Counted from the stretch's first letter, positions 24,517 through 32,583 are shown. The stretch is DNA of 32,583 nucleotides from JAKPQD01 sp029572965 (GCA_035374585.1 DAOSPF010000037.1:1-32583); one strand, 5' to 3'. Numbers and translations are program-made. Notes: generated from the sequence alone by a model not told the origin.

Positions 24517-24546
24517 TTTCAGGCAAAAGTATTTTTTATACCTTCG
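24517..24546 (+). promoter_or_regulatory. Candidate promoter for the YceI gene
   Basis: TTTC (24517-24520), 18 nt, TACCTTCG (24539-24546), each one base from the TTTG / TAnnTTTG consensus. The predicted start of transcription at about 24553 leaves almost no room for a leader before the ATG at 24563, which supports the downstream start at 24602. Confidence 0.4.
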
Positions 24547-24601
24547 CTACCATTGATAACTCATGAAAGACAAAAGTAATAAACCAATAAAAACAATGCA
24601 A

Positions 24602-25162
24602 ATGAAGCTTAAATTTTTAATTTTTGTGGCTATTCTTATTTCAGGGATTAATCTTTGTTATTCTCAGAAATATTTTACCAAAACAGGTAAAGCGTATTTC
24701 ATGTCCCACACAGATGAAATAGATATTGATGGGACGAGTAAAAGTGTGGTCAGTTTTTTGGATACAAAAACTGGTGAAATGGTTTTTGGGGTGAACATCA
24801 AAACTTTCGAGTTTACACTTGCAACTGCCGTTGAGCATTTTAATGAAACTTATATGGAATCGCACATATATCCTAAGGCTTCATTTAAAGGGAAGGTGAA
24901 AGACTTTCAAAAAATAGATTTTTCGAAACCTGGCAAGTATGATGTTGTGGTTGAAGGAGACTTGACAATTCACGGGGTAACCAAAAAAGTATCAGAAAAA
25001 GGCACTTTGGTTATTAAAGATAAAAAAATTATAGCAAGCTCTAATTTTAAGGTGGCCATTGCTGATTATAACATTAAAGTGCCCAAAATTGTGGTCAATC
25101 GTGTGGCCCAAATTATTGATGTCAAGATTGACGCTGAATACGAACCATATACAGGCAATTAA
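24602..25162 (+). CDS. YceI family secreted protein
   Basis: About 187 residues with a signal peptide (MKLKFLIFVAILISGINLCY, cleaved near SQ) and a YceI-type lipocalin-like barrel: GKAYFMSHTDEIDIDGTSKS, TGEMVFGVNIKTFEF, HFNETYMESHIYPKASFKGK, VVEGDLTIHGVTKKVSEKGT, and the C-terminal VAQIIDVKIDAEYE. YceI proteins bind isoprenoid or other long lipophilic molecules in the periplasm; ligand unknown here. In-frame ATGs lie at 24563, 24596 and 24602; I chose 24602 because it puts the basic residues directly before the hydrophobic core. A strong hairpin terminator closes the gene, which looks monocistronic. Confidence 0.88.
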   Translation: MKLKFLIFVAILISGINLCYSQKYFTKTGKAYFMSHTDEIDIDGTSKSVVSFLDTKTGEMVFGVNIKTFEFTLATAVEHFNETYMESHIYPKASFKGKVKDFQKIDFSKPGKYDVVVEGDLTIHGVTKKVSEKGTLVIKDKKIIASSNFKVAIADYNIKVPKIVVNRVAQIIDVKIDAEYEPYTGN

Positions 25163-25202
25163 TCTTTTCGCCTGTAAAATACAATATTAAAGTTTATTTC
25201 TT

Positions 25203-25248
25203 ATGCCAGGCTTGCTTTGTTTCAAAAGTTAAGCCTGGCATTTTTTTT
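25203..25248 (+). terminator. Rho-independent terminator after the YceI gene
   Basis: ATGCCAGGCTT (25203-25213) and AAGCCTGGCAT (25231-25241) form a perfect 11-bp stem with a 17-nt loop followed by a run of T to 25248. Confidence 0.9.
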
Positions 25249-25323
25249 GCACTAAAAGTTGTATCCCTAAACAAATTTCATCCGTGCACTTGTTTTTTTA
25301 TACTTTTTCTTGCCCTTTTGTAC

Positions 25324-25354
25324 TTTCAATAATCGCATATTAAAGTTATATTTG
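25324..25354 (+). promoter_or_regulatory. Candidate promoter of the arsR-like/polA operon
   Basis: TTTC (25324-25327), 19 nt, TATATTTG (25347-25354), a full match to the -7 consensus. Predicted transcription would begin at about 25361, right at the first ATG (25362), so the message may be nearly leaderless or translation may begin at the next ATG (25371). Confidence 0.5.
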
Positions 25355-25361
25355 TGATAAA

Positions 25362-25676
25362 ATGCCAACGATGAATTTGGGGCAAGTAAATATCAGCCAA
25401 CTAGAATATGCTGCGGAGCTGCTTAAAGCTTTGTCACATCCGTTGCGAATAGCCATACTAAATTTGCTCCTCGAAGAAAAAGAACTTACTGTTACCCAAA
25501 TACACTCATCGTTGAATATTGAGCAGGCTGTTGCTTCGCATCATTTGAGCATTCTAAAGTCTAAAGATATTTTAGTTTCAAAACGTAGAGGGAACAAGAC
25601 TTTTTACTGCATTAAAAACAACAATTTCATACAATTACTGGCTTGTATCAATAACTGTTCCTGTAAAAATAAATAA
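25362..25676 (+). CDS. ArsR/SmtB family winged-helix transcriptional regulator
   Basis: 104 residues forming one ArsR-type winged helix: AAELLKALSHPLRIAILNLL (alpha1-alpha2), LTVTQIHSSLNIEQAVASHH and LSILKSKDIL (recognition helix), then the wing VSKRRGNKTFYCIKN. The C-terminus has Cys95, Cys99 and Cys101 (ACINNCSCKNK), which could make a metal or redox site, but the classical alpha3 CxC of arsenic sensors is absent. The stop codon overlaps the polA start by one base (TAATG), so the two are probably translationally coupled. What it regulates is unknown; autoregulation of this operon is a simple guess. Start may be ATG 25362 or 25371. Confidence 0.88.
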   Translation: MPTMNLGQVNISQLEYAAELLKALSHPLRIAILNLLLEEKELTVTQIHSSLNIEQAVASHHLSILKSKDILVSKRRGNKTFYCIKNNNFIQLLACINNCSCKNK

Positions 25677-28459
25677 TGATGTCCGAAAAAAGGTTGGTTT
25701 TAATAGATAGTTACGCATTGATTTATCGGTCGTATTTTGCTTTTATGAAAAGGCCGATGTATAACAAACAAGGGTTCAATACCTCTACTATTTTCGGGTT
25801 TCTGCTTACTATCGATGATATCTATCGCAAACTTAAGCCAACCCATATTGCTGCTGCTTTTGACCTTGGGGGCAAAACTTTCCGTCATGAAATGTACGAA
25901 CAGTACAAAGCTAACCGTCAGGCACAGCCTGAAGAAATAAGAAAATCTGTCCCTTTTATCAAAGAAATCCTTCAGGCAATGAACATTCATATTTTGGAGG
26001 CCGAAGGTTACGAGGCTGATGACGTTATTGGCACCATGGCAAAACTGGCTTCGGCCAAAGACTTTGAAACTTTTATGGTTACCCCTGACAAAGACTATTG
26101 TCAGCTGGTGTGCGACAAAATAAAAATATATAAACCCCAACGTTCGGGCAATGACGCCGAAATATTGGATGTAGAAGCCGTAAAAACTAAATATTCACTT
26201 GAAAGCCCTGAACAAGTCATTGATATGCTCGCTCTTATGGGCGACAGCTCCGATAATATCCCCGGAGTGAAAGGTGTTGGTGAAGTGTCGGCTAAAGATT
26301 TGATAGTCAATTTCAAAAATGTAGAAAACATCTTGGCCAACCTCGACAAGGTGAAGCCAAAACAACGAGAGCTGATCGAAGCCAGCAAAGAGATGTTGCT
26401 GCTTTCGCGAAAGTTGGTTACTATCAACACTGGGGCTCCAATAACTTTCGACGAAGAAGCCCTTTTGTCAAAGCCATTTGACGATGAACGCCTGTTGAAG
26501 TTATTGCAAGAGCTGGATTTCAAAACATTAATCCCAAAGTTTGTAAAAAATGCCCAGCCAGCACAAGCTGCAAAGCCTGTCAGTAATACCCCAGATTTGT
26601 TTGGCTTTGCGATAGCTGATGCTGAAAATACTGCTGCCGTTGAAACGTACAAAACTATTGCCAATGTTACTCATCAATACTTCTGGATAGAAGATGAAGA
26701 CAGCCTGAACAAGCTTTGCCTGGTGTTAGAGCAAGCTCAAATGTTTTGTTTTGATACCGAAACTACCGGCTTAGACCCTCATACCGACGAACTGGTTGGG
26801 ATTTCTATTTCTGTAAAAGCCCACGAAGCTTATTTTATCAGGATAGCAGATGATTTTGAAAAAGCTAAAACTTTTCTTTCCCCTTTAAAAAAGGCTTTTG
26901 AAAATGCCAACATCACTAAGATAGGACATAACCTAAAGTTTGACATTTTGTTTTTGTTGCGGTACAATATTACTGTGGCAGGTCCACTTTTCGATACCAT
27001 GATTGCCCATTATTTGCTGTATCCAGAGCAAAATCACAAAATGGACACCTTGTCTGTCAAGTATTTAGGTTACAGGCCTATCCCCATTGAAGAGTTGATA
27101 GGGCGTAAAGGCGCGGCACAAAAGAAAATGAACCAGGTAGAAAAGGGAAAGCTGCTTGACTATGCTGCTGAAGATGCTGATGTTACTTTTCAGCTATATG
27201 GAGTCCTGAAAGAAGAGATTGACAAGTCTTTTGCAAAAGAGCTTTTTTACAATGTTGAGTCAAAGCTCCTTGAAGTTTTAATCAATGTTGAAAAGGCTGG
27301 TTTTACCTTAGATAGTGCATATTTAACCCGGTATAAGAAACAACTGGCTGAGGATATAAAACAACTGGAACAAGAAATTTACAATCTGGCCGGGCAAGTA
27401 TTTAATATCGCTTCACCAAAACAGCTTGGCGAAATACTGTTTGAAAAACTGGCTATCCCGTATGAAGGAAAACTGACCAAAACCAAGCAATATTCTACTG
27501 GAGAAGAAGTGCTTGTGCAATTGGAAGGCAAACACCCTATCATAGCTAAGATTTTGGAGTTTCGTGGACTGAGCAAGCTACTTTCAACCTATGTAGAGAC
27601 TTTACCGGACATGATCAACAAATATACCGGGAAAATACATACTACCTTTAATCAAACGCTTACAGTTACCGGAAGGCTAAGCTCGCTTAACCCTAATTTG
27701 CAGAATATCCCTATCCGTGAAGAGCGAGGCCGTGAAGTACGCAGGGCTTTTACCTGTTCAGAGGGTAATATACTCCTTTCGGCCGACTACTCCCAGATTG
27801 AGTTGCGTATAATGGCACACATGAGCCAGGATGACAATATGATAGATGCTTTTTTGCACGATGCAGATATTCACACAGCTACAGCATCAAAGGTTTTTAA
27901 AATCCCTGTAGAACAAGTGACAAAGGAACAACGTAGTAAAGCAAAAACAGCAAACTTTGGTATCATTTATGGTATATCTGCATTTGGCCTTGCACAGCGT
28001 ATGAATATTAGCCGCACCGAGGCCATGAACTTGATACAGGAGTATTTTAAAACCTTTCCGGGCATAAAACAGTACATGACCAAAATGGTGTTATTTGCCA
28101 AAGAGCATGGATATGTGGACACTATTTTGCAGCGCAGAAGGTATTTGCCGGATATACATTCGCAAAATGCCGTAGTAAGGGGCATGGCAGAACGCAATGC
28201 CATAAACACCCCAATTCAGGGTTCTGCGGCAGATGTTATTAAAATTGCCATGATTAATATTTTTCATAAATTGCAGGAAGAAAAACTGCAATCGAAGATG
28301 ATATTGCAGGTGCATGACGAGTTGATTTTTGATGTTTTGCCGCAGGAGTTAGAGAAAGTGCGGCAAATAGTAGTCAGAGAAATGGAGAATGCTTATCCAA
28401 TGGCTGTTCCGTTAAAAGTTGATACCGGAACGGGACAAAATTGGCTTGAAGCACATTAA
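25676..28459 (+). CDS. polA: DNA polymerase I
   Basis: 927 residues with all three domains. The 5'-3' exonuclease domain (about 1-290) has LIDSYALIYRSYFAF, EADDVIGTMA, TPDKDYCQLV and the helix-hairpin-helix GDSSDNIPGVKGVGEVSAKD. The 3'-5' proofreading domain keeps its catalytic acids (CFDTETTGLD, Asp360 and Glu362; GHNLKFDILFL; YAAEDADVTFQL). The polymerase domain has motif A DYSQIELRIMAHMSQDD, motif B KTANFGIIYGISAFGLAQR and motif C LQVHDELIFDV. It acts in gap filling, Okazaki-fragment processing and excision repair. The start is either ATG 25676, which overlaps the arsR-like stop, or ATG 25679. A response-regulator gene follows after 18 bases and may be in the same operon. Confidence 0.98.
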   Translation: MMSEKRLVLIDSYALIYRSYFAFMKRPMYNKQGFNTSTIFGFLLTIDDIYRKLKPTHIAAAFDLGGKTFRHEMYEQYKANRQAQPEEIRKSVPFIKEILQAMNIHILEAEGYEADDVIGTMAKLASAKDFETFMVTPDKDYCQLVCDKIKIYKPQRSGNDAEILDVEAVKTKYSLESPEQVIDMLALMGDSSDNIPGVKGVGEVSAKDLIVNFKNVENILANLDKVKPKQRELIEASKEMLLLSRKLVTINTGAPITFDEEALLSKPFDDERLLKLLQELDFKTLIPKFVKNAQPAQAAKPVSNTPDLFGFAIADAENTAAVETYKTIANVTHQYFWIEDEDSLNKLCLVLEQAQMFCFDTETTGLDPHTDELVGISISVKAHEAYFIRIADDFEKAKTFLSPLKKAFENANITKIGHNLKFDILFLLRYNITVAGPLFDTMIAHYLLYPEQNHKMDTLSVKYLGYRPIPIEELIGRKGAAQKKMNQVEKGKLLDYAAEDADVTFQLYGVLKEEIDKSFAKELFYNVESKLLEVLINVEKAGFTLDSAYLTRYKKQLAEDIKQLEQEIYNLAGQVFNIASPKQLGEILFEKLAIPYEGKLTKTKQYSTGEEVLVQLEGKHPIIAKILEFRGLSKLLSTYVETLPDMINKYTGKIHTTFNQTLTVTGRLSSLNPNLQNIPIREERGREVRRAFTCSEGNILLSADYSQIELRIMAHMSQDDNMIDAFLHDADIHTATASKVFKIPVEQVTKEQRSKAKTANFGIIYGISAFGLAQRMNISRTEAMNLIQEYFKTFPGIKQYMTKMVLFAKEHGYVDTILQRRRYLPDIHSQNAVVRGMAERNAINTPIQGSAADVIKIAMINIFHKLQEEKLQSKMILQVHDELIFDVLPQELEKVRQIVVREMENAYPMAVPLKVDTGTGQNWLEAH

Positions 28460-28477
28460 AAATATAAAATATTGCCA

Positions 28478-29683
28478 ATGAGCAGTAAGATATTAATTGC
28501 TGATGATTCAAAGCTTGTGGTTTCGCTGATAAAAAGTTTGTTTGCGGAACATAATGACAACTATGTTGTTATAGAAGCGGTAAATGGCCGCGAGGCTATT
28601 GAAAAGGCCTTGAGTGAAGAACCAGATGTAATCCTCATGGACTGGCAAATGCCTGAAATGTCGGGCATAGATGCCCTGAAAACATTGAAGTCTGACATCA
28701 GGACAAAAGAAATCCCTGTAATCATGCTCACTGCCAGTGAAGCTACAACAGAAGCTTTTGAATGTGGCGCATCGGACTTTGTACAGAAACCTTTCAACAA
28801 AAATGAGCTTATAGCCCGCGTAAACACTACGCTTGATGCTGTTATGGCCCGAAAAGAGCTCAAAAAACGTTTGGTGGACATAGAAATAGAAAAAGACCGC
28901 CTCAAACTTCAAAAAGAGGTGCTGATACGCCAGCGCAAAGAGATGCTACAGAGCACTTGGATGGCAGCGCAGGTACACCGCTACCTGTTTGCCAATTCTG
29001 AGCTGCTACACCAGATGTACCCTGATTCGTTGTACTTGTCTATGCCGGTTTCCGAAGTACCTGCCACTTTTTTCTGGACCAAGGTAATACAGCAGAACCT
29101 TTACTTCTGTCTCATTTTTCACGAAAATACAGGCGTTCAGTCTGTACTTTATGCCTCTATTTTCAAAAAATTTATTGAAGAATATTTTCAGCAAAATATC
29201 ATGGCCAATATTGATTTGGTGGAACTGCTCAAGAAATTGGAGTCTTCAGTGGAAGGATTTATCACCAATGAAGATATAGCTATGCCTTACACCGAGATTG
29301 TTTTCTGTAGCCTCGATTATTCAAGCAGTACCTTAAACTATGCCGGGGTAAATACCTCTTTGTTTGCATTGAAACGCGATAAGCTTGTTGAACTCAAGAG
29401 CGAACGGTCGGTAAATGGTTTTTTCACCAAAGACTTAGAAATTGTCCCTCACAAGATTCAACTTGCCAAGCAAGATATTTTGTATTTGCTCAATGACGGG
29501 TTCCTTGGCTTCCGAAAGAGCTATCCCGACAGCTATTTGTCAGATGAGCTAATGGAGTTGCTAAGGACTGTTTCGAAAGAAGACATCAAAAAACAAGCAA
29601 AAATGCTGCAAAAAACTTTTGAGCATTGGAAAACCGACCTCAAACAGCAAACAGACATGGCTGTTGTTGGAATTCGGTTGTAA
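28478..29683 (+). CDS. Response regulator with degenerate SpoIIE/PP2C-like output domain
   Basis: About 401 residues from ATG 28478 (an earlier in-frame TTG at 28472 is less likely). The receiver domain (1-122) is complete: acidic pair Asp9/Asp10, phospho-acceptor Asp55 (VILMDWQMPEMSG), Thr86 and Lys104 (FVQKPF). A coiled coil follows (about 123-160; KELKKRLVDIEIEKDRLKLQ). The remainder aligns by pattern with Bacteroidota SpoIIE domains, but the metal-binding 'sGDFYW' is VPATFFW and 'aDctGHG' is FHENTGVQ, so two metal-binding Asp are lost. The later parts, TLNYAGVNTSLFAL, LYLLNDGFLGF and TDMAVVGIRL, are kept. It is probably a pseudophosphatase that works by binding. It follows polA by 18 bases. 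Confidence 0.8.
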   Translation: MSSKILIADDSKLVVSLIKSLFAEHNDNYVVIEAVNGREAIEKALSEEPDVILMDWQMPEMSGIDALKTLKSDIRTKEIPVIMLTASEATTEAFECGASDFVQKPFNKNELIARVNTTLDAVMARKELKKRLVDIEIEKDRLKLQKEVLIRQRKEMLQSTWMAAQVHRYLFANSELLHQMYPDSLYLSMPVSEVPATFFWTKVIQQNLYFCLIFHENTGVQSVLYASIFKKFIEEYFQQNIMANIDLVELLKKLESSVEGFITNEDIAMPYTEIVFCSLDYSSSTLNYAGVNTSLFALKRDKLVELKSERSVNGFFTKDLEIVPHKIQLAKQDILYLLNDGFLGFRKSYPDSYLSDELMELLRTVSKEDIKKQAKMLQKTFEHWKTDLKQQTDMAVVGIRL

Positions 29684-29716
29684 ATATTTTCAACTTTTGA
29701 TTTTCAGCTTAATAAA

Positions 29717-29747
29717 TTTGAAAAACAAATAAATTCTCGTACTTTTC
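29717..29747 (+). promoter_or_regulatory. Candidate promoter for the T9SS-protein/lipoprotein pair
   Basis: TTTG (29717-29720), exactly 19 nt, then TACTTTTC (29740-29747), one base from TAnnTTTG; about 23 bases before the start codon at 29771. Confidence 0.5.
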
Positions 29748-29770
29748 AAGTAAATATTATCTTAACCTCG

Positions 29771-30649
29771 ATGAAAAAGATTTTATTTATTGTGATATTA
29801 TTCTTTATTACAAAGTTATGTTTTGGCCAAGAATATGAACCCATAGTGGATACTGCTAAAATGTGGGTTGTTTTTAACAATCAGTGCATGAATCCCCCCA
29901 ATTATGGACAAACTTATGCTTACAAAATAAAGGACAGTATTTTACTTAATGACCAAAAATATTGGTTCAAAGTGTTTGAATCCTCAGATTCCTCTTATTC
30001 CGAATGGAAACTGAATGGTTATATAAGGGAAGAAAATAAAATTGTCCTGTATTCAAACCAACTTTGGGGAATAGATACGCTTTATAACTTTAACAAAACG
30101 GTTGGAGACACTATTGAATTCAATCATTGTAACATTAAAGTCTCAGGCATTTCTTCTGAAATTATTGCAGGAAAGAACAGAAAATCATACGATATTATTA
30201 ATACACACAATACTTTTGATGTAAAATACTATGAAGGTATTGGCAGTAATGAAGGCATACTTGCTCCATATTACTTTTGTGCGACTGGTGCATGTAGAAG
30301 CCTTGTTTGCTTCTACAAAAACAACGAATTGTTATATTTAAACCCTGCTTTTACAACTTGTTATTTACATAGTCAATTAAACAATATTGTAAGTACAAAG
30401 GAAATATCATTTTGTATTTATCCTAACCCTTCTACAGGTATAATATCAATCAGTTTGAACAACAACAGCTCTTCTTCAAACTTTGATTTTGTTATTTACA
30501 ACAGCTTAGGGACAATTGTAGCCAAACAATCTATAAATACTGCGAAAACCCTTATAAACCTTTCATACCTGGCTAAAGGAGTTTACTATTATAGGCTTAA
30601 TTATCAGAAGAATACTTATAAAATTGGTATTTTATTAATTACTTTATAA
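29771..30649 (+). CDS. T9SS type A sorting domain-containing secreted protein
   Basis: 292 residues. Signal peptide MKKILFIVILFFITKLCFGQ, then a ~200-residue beta-rich region with no family I recognise (WVVFNNQCMNPPNYGQTYAY, LYNFNKTVGDTIEF, YYEGIGSNEGILAPYYF), followed by a type A T9SS C-terminal domain (about 220-292): FCIYPNPSTGIISISL, FVIYNSLGTIV, LAKGVYYYRLNYQKNTYKIG. The central part looks like that of many secreted Bacteroidota proteins ('D.iyd f....GDTi......I', then 'G.g...gl'). It should be exported through the outer membrane and attached to the surface. Four Cys pairs are possible in the middle (FCATGACRSLVC). It is 23 bases upstream of a lipoprotein gene, a likely operon. Confidence 0.8.
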   Translation: MKKILFIVILFFITKLCFGQEYEPIVDTAKMWVVFNNQCMNPPNYGQTYAYKIKDSILLNDQKYWFKVFESSDSSYSEWKLNGYIREENKIVLYSNQLWGIDTLYNFNKTVGDTIEFNHCNIKVSGISSEIIAGKNRKSYDIINTHNTFDVKYYEGIGSNEGILAPYYFCATGACRSLVCFYKNNELLYLNPAFTTCYLHSQLNNIVSTKEISFCIYPNPSTGIISISLNNNSSSSNFDFVIYNSLGTIVAKQSINTAKTLINLSYLAKGVYYYRLNYQKNTYKIGILLITL

Positions 30650-30672
30650 CAGATTATTTAAACCTTAATCCC

Positions 30673-31905
30673 ATGAAAACGAAAATTTTAATTTTAGCCT
30701 TAGTAGGTATTTCCGCATTTTTTTCATGCAGCAAAAGCGATTCAGATGAGAATAGCGGCAATGAAGAAAATAAAACAATAAAAAAACAGCTAAATGGCTT
30801 TGCTCAAAAGGGTCCTTTTGTAAATGGCTCGTCAGTGATGATTTTTGAGCTGGATAACTCTCTTGACCAAACAGGCAAAGTTTACAATACTACCATAGCT
30901 GATAATTCGGGGAAATTTGAAAAAAAGAATGTCGAACTCTCCTCAAGTTTTGTGCTTTTCAAAGCAGATGGGTTTTATTTCAATGAAGTGGCAAACGAAA
31001 TATCTGGCTCACAGCTTACTTTGTATGCTATAACTGACCTTTCAAAAGACTCGGCAGTAAATGTCAATGTTTTGACGCACCTCGAAAGAAGCCGTATCGA
31101 ATACCTTGTTTTGCAAGAAAAGAAAGCTTTTGCTGATGCTAAAAAGCAGGCTCAAAAAGAGGTCCTGGATATTTTCAATATTTCAAAACCTGATATTACC
31201 AGCTCAGAAAAACTGAGTTTGGTTAAAAGTGGCGATGATAATGCTATTTTGCTTGCTGTTTCGGTTATTTTGCAGGGAAAAAGGACTTCTGCCGAAATGA
31301 GCGAGCTCCTGGCCAACATCATCACTGATATAAAAGCAGATGGCATTTTAAATGACAGTACTTTAGGCAGCAAATTGATTGAAGATGTAAAATATATGGA
31401 TTTGGCTGCTGTGCGTGCCAACCTTATAAAAAGGTACCAGGAATTGAACGAAAGTATTGAGGTCCCTGATTTTGAAAAATATGTAAAAAGCTTTATCAAT
31501 AACACAAAGTTCAAACCCAAAAAATCGATTACATATCCTTATCGTTCAAAATATGGGTTTAACCTCCTCAGCGATAGTGTTACAACCATTGATAATAAAA
31601 GCAACTGGGATTTTGCTTATTCAATGTCTGCAAACGTTCCAGATGGCTATAGCCTAAAGATAGTTTTAAAAGGCGGGCTTTGGTGGTATAGGGTAATGCC
31701 AAACGGTCCTGTTAATTGGGATGTATCTAGTTATGATTCAGGCAAAGAGGAACAAACATTTGAAGTAAAAAAACCAAATATCAATAGCGATATCAGTATT
31801 CAATTACCTTTCGGGGATACCATTACTATTGAGTATTATGAAAATAATGCTGTTGTACCTACAAAAATTAAAAAGGTTTTCTGCCCTGAAACAGTAACAA
31901 AATAA
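30673..31905 (+). CDS. Lipoprotein of the 'QKGPF.nGS' type, function unknown
   Basis: 410 residues. Signal sequence and lipobox FFSC (Cys19), acidic Ser/Asp/Glu-rich linker, then a carboxypeptidase-regulatory-like beta-sandwich: LNGFAQKGPFVNGSSVMIFE, GKVYNTTIADNSGKFEKKNV. A long helical region follows (about 120-270; KAFADAKKQAQKEVLDIFNI, SELLANIITDIKADG) and a C-terminal beta domain (about 285-400; WDFAYSMSANVPDGYSLKIV, GGLWWYRVMPNGPVNWDV). I recall many Bacteroidota lipoproteins with the same 'GF.QKGPFi.GS.v...eLd' opening; none has an assigned function that I know. It is probably on the outer membrane and co-transcribed with the T9SS-sorted protein before it. Confidence 0.7.
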   Translation: MKTKILILALVGISAFFSCSKSDSDENSGNEENKTIKKQLNGFAQKGPFVNGSSVMIFELDNSLDQTGKVYNTTIADNSGKFEKKNVELSSSFVLFKADGFYFNEVANEISGSQLTLYAITDLSKDSAVNVNVLTHLERSRIEYLVLQEKKAFADAKKQAQKEVLDIFNISKPDITSSEKLSLVKSGDDNAILLAVSVILQGKRTSAEMSELLANIITDIKADGILNDSTLGSKLIEDVKYMDLAAVRANLIKRYQELNESIEVPDFEKYVKSFINNTKFKPKKSITYPYRSKYGFNLLSDSVTTIDNKSNWDFAYSMSANVPDGYSLKIVLKGGLWWYRVMPNGPVNWDVSSYDSGKEEQTFEVKKPNINSDISIQLPFGDTITIEYYENNAVVPTKIKKVFCPETVTK

Positions 31906-31940
31906 AAGCATGAGGGTGAAGTAAAATGTCAAAAAAACTG

Positions 31941-32020
31941 ACCGCAAAGGGTACAAAGTGTTAGTAATCGGCCTATAAAATTTTGCGTACTTTATTTTTT
32001 CTCTTTGTGAACTTTGCGGT
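31941..32020. repeat. Intergenic inverted repeat
   Basis: ACCGCAAAGGGTACAAAG (31941-31958) pairs with CTTTGTGAACTTTGCGGT (32003-32020) with three mismatches around a 44-nt AT-rich centre. It belongs to the same 'gcaaag/ctttgcggt' style of scattered intergenic repeats seen at 18692. It separates two convergent genes and could serve as a transcript end. Confidence 0.6.
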
Positions 32021-32127
32021 TAATATTTCTTTTTACGCAGCCTCAGTTTGACTCAAACCTTTTATTAATCAGCCAGTGGACTCTAAGAAGGGTTTAAGCC
32101 AAATTTTTATAACAATTACTGTTAATG

Positions 32128-32583
32128 TCAATATGCATACACCTCAAAGCGTATAGCATATTGGTTGTATTGATTCAGCGCTTCTATATAGTCAAAATAA
32201 TACTGTTCGCGTTTGACCAGCAGGTTTAGGTAAGTAATATCTGCTTTTCCGCTACGTGCAATATATTGTCGGGCGGCTTCATTGTATTTTCTGGCTTGCT
32301 GGCGGCCAAAATCGTAGTAAAAGTTGATACGGTCAAAACATTGGTTCATGCGGGCAAGCAATTCATCTATCTCTGTCTGCATTTCCAGCATGGTTTTCTC
32401 TGAATGCAGTGTGATGCGTCTTTGTTGTGCTTTTGCATCTTTTGTTTTTCCTGAAAAAATAGGAACCCTTATTCCTGCTTCCCAGGCATGTAAGCCGTTT
32501 GAGCCAGATACATCAAGGTATTTATAGCCTACAAAAAATGAAGGTAAAGCTTCATTTTTAACCATCCTGGTTTTGATGTCGTT
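32128..32583 (-). CDS. TolC family outer-membrane efflux protein, C-terminal part
   Basis: The frame is open to the end of the window (NDIKTRMVKNEALPSFFVGY at the edge), so the true start lies beyond 32583; the internal ATG at 32565 is not the start. The visible 152 residues include VGYKYLD, an insertion strand GLHAWEAGIRVPIFSGKTKD and the long helices QQRRITLHSEKTMLEMQTEI, YNEAARQYIARSGKADITYL, and FDYIEALNQYNQYAIRFEVY at the end. This is the second half of the TolC/CusC fold. In Bacteroidota such sequences occur as separate proteins or as the tail of a CusA-type RND pump; which one applies here cannot be seen. It is the last gene of its operon. Confidence 0.8.
   Translation of the reverse strand, partial: NDIKTRMVKNEALPSFFVGYKYLDVSGSNGLHAWEAGIRVPIFSGKTKDAKAQQRRITLHSEKTMLEMQTEIDELLARMNQCFDRINFYYDFGRQQARKYNEAARQYIARSGKADITYLNLLVKREQYYFDYIEALNQYNQYAIRFEVYAY

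Noticed and set aside
26101..26664. 187-residue minus-strand frame
   Set aside because: It is entirely inside polA, antisense to conserved exonuclease codons; a shadow frame.
3616..32020. CRISPR array
   Set aside because: The palindromes and repeats seen are single or paired copies far apart, with no regularly spaced units and no cas gene.

Overview
The window looks like a chromosomal segment of a Bacteroidota (Bacteroidetes) species. The sequence evidence is two proteins ending in type IX secretion (T9SS) sorting domains, a TonB-dependent receptor with a carboxypeptidase-regulatory-like domain followed by a DUF4249 lipoprotein, BACON and DUF2490 proteins, many lipoproteins with a late lipobox Cys, and several promoter-like sites of the Bacteroidota type (TTTG, about 19 nt, TAnnTTTG). 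Genus cannot be fixed from the sequence alone. LAYOUT. 1-608: 3' end of a PLP-dependent aminotransferase, then a convergent GNAT acetyltransferase. 821-3598: a polysaccharide-related pair, a secreted CBM9-like/BACON/T9SS protein broken by a one-base shift in a T-run, and a GH8 glycosidase of the exo-oligoxylanase type. 3599-4312: terminator, palindrome and a decayed ECF sigma factor gene. 4313-7623: TonB-dependent receptor (also broken by a one-base shift near its 3' end) plus DUF4249 lipoprotein, closed by a strong terminator. 7745-10230 (minus): beta-helical carbohydrate-binding lipoprotein and DUF2490 outer-membrane protein. 10446-10519: tRNA-Asn(GTT). 10574-18658: an AT-rich accessory stretch containing gene remnants and two tandem cassettes. 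18878-21517: large lipoprotein with an alpha/beta-hydrolase domain in which the catalytic Ser is Cys. 21636-24435 (minus): GAF-SpoIIE phosphatase and a methyl-accepting chemotaxis protein. 24602-29683: YceI protein, ArsR regulator overlapping polA, and a response regulator fused to a degenerate SpoIIE-type domain. 29771-31905: T9SS-sorted protein and a lipoprotein. 32128-end (minus): C-terminal part of a TolC-family efflux protein. MOST INTERESTING PART. At 11620-18658 two cassettes lie head to tail. Each begins with a nearly identical ~335-bp repeat, which is the decayed 3' end of an O-antigen-ligase/TPR gene plus the upstream region of the next gene and runs exactly to its start codon. Each continues with a lipoprotein sharing a conserved ~90-residue N-terminal domain but carrying an unrelated C-terminal domain: one Cys-rich, the other papain-like with Cys141/His212/Asp229. 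Then comes an unrelated small membrane or secreted protein, then an O-antigen-ligase-family membrane protein with C-terminal TPR-like helices. This layout (common leader, variable payload, variable partner, common ligase, recombining repeats) resembles an exchangeable effector/partner system. I do not recognise it as a named system; its function is inference. The rest of the window is ordinary housekeeping, signalling and envelope content.
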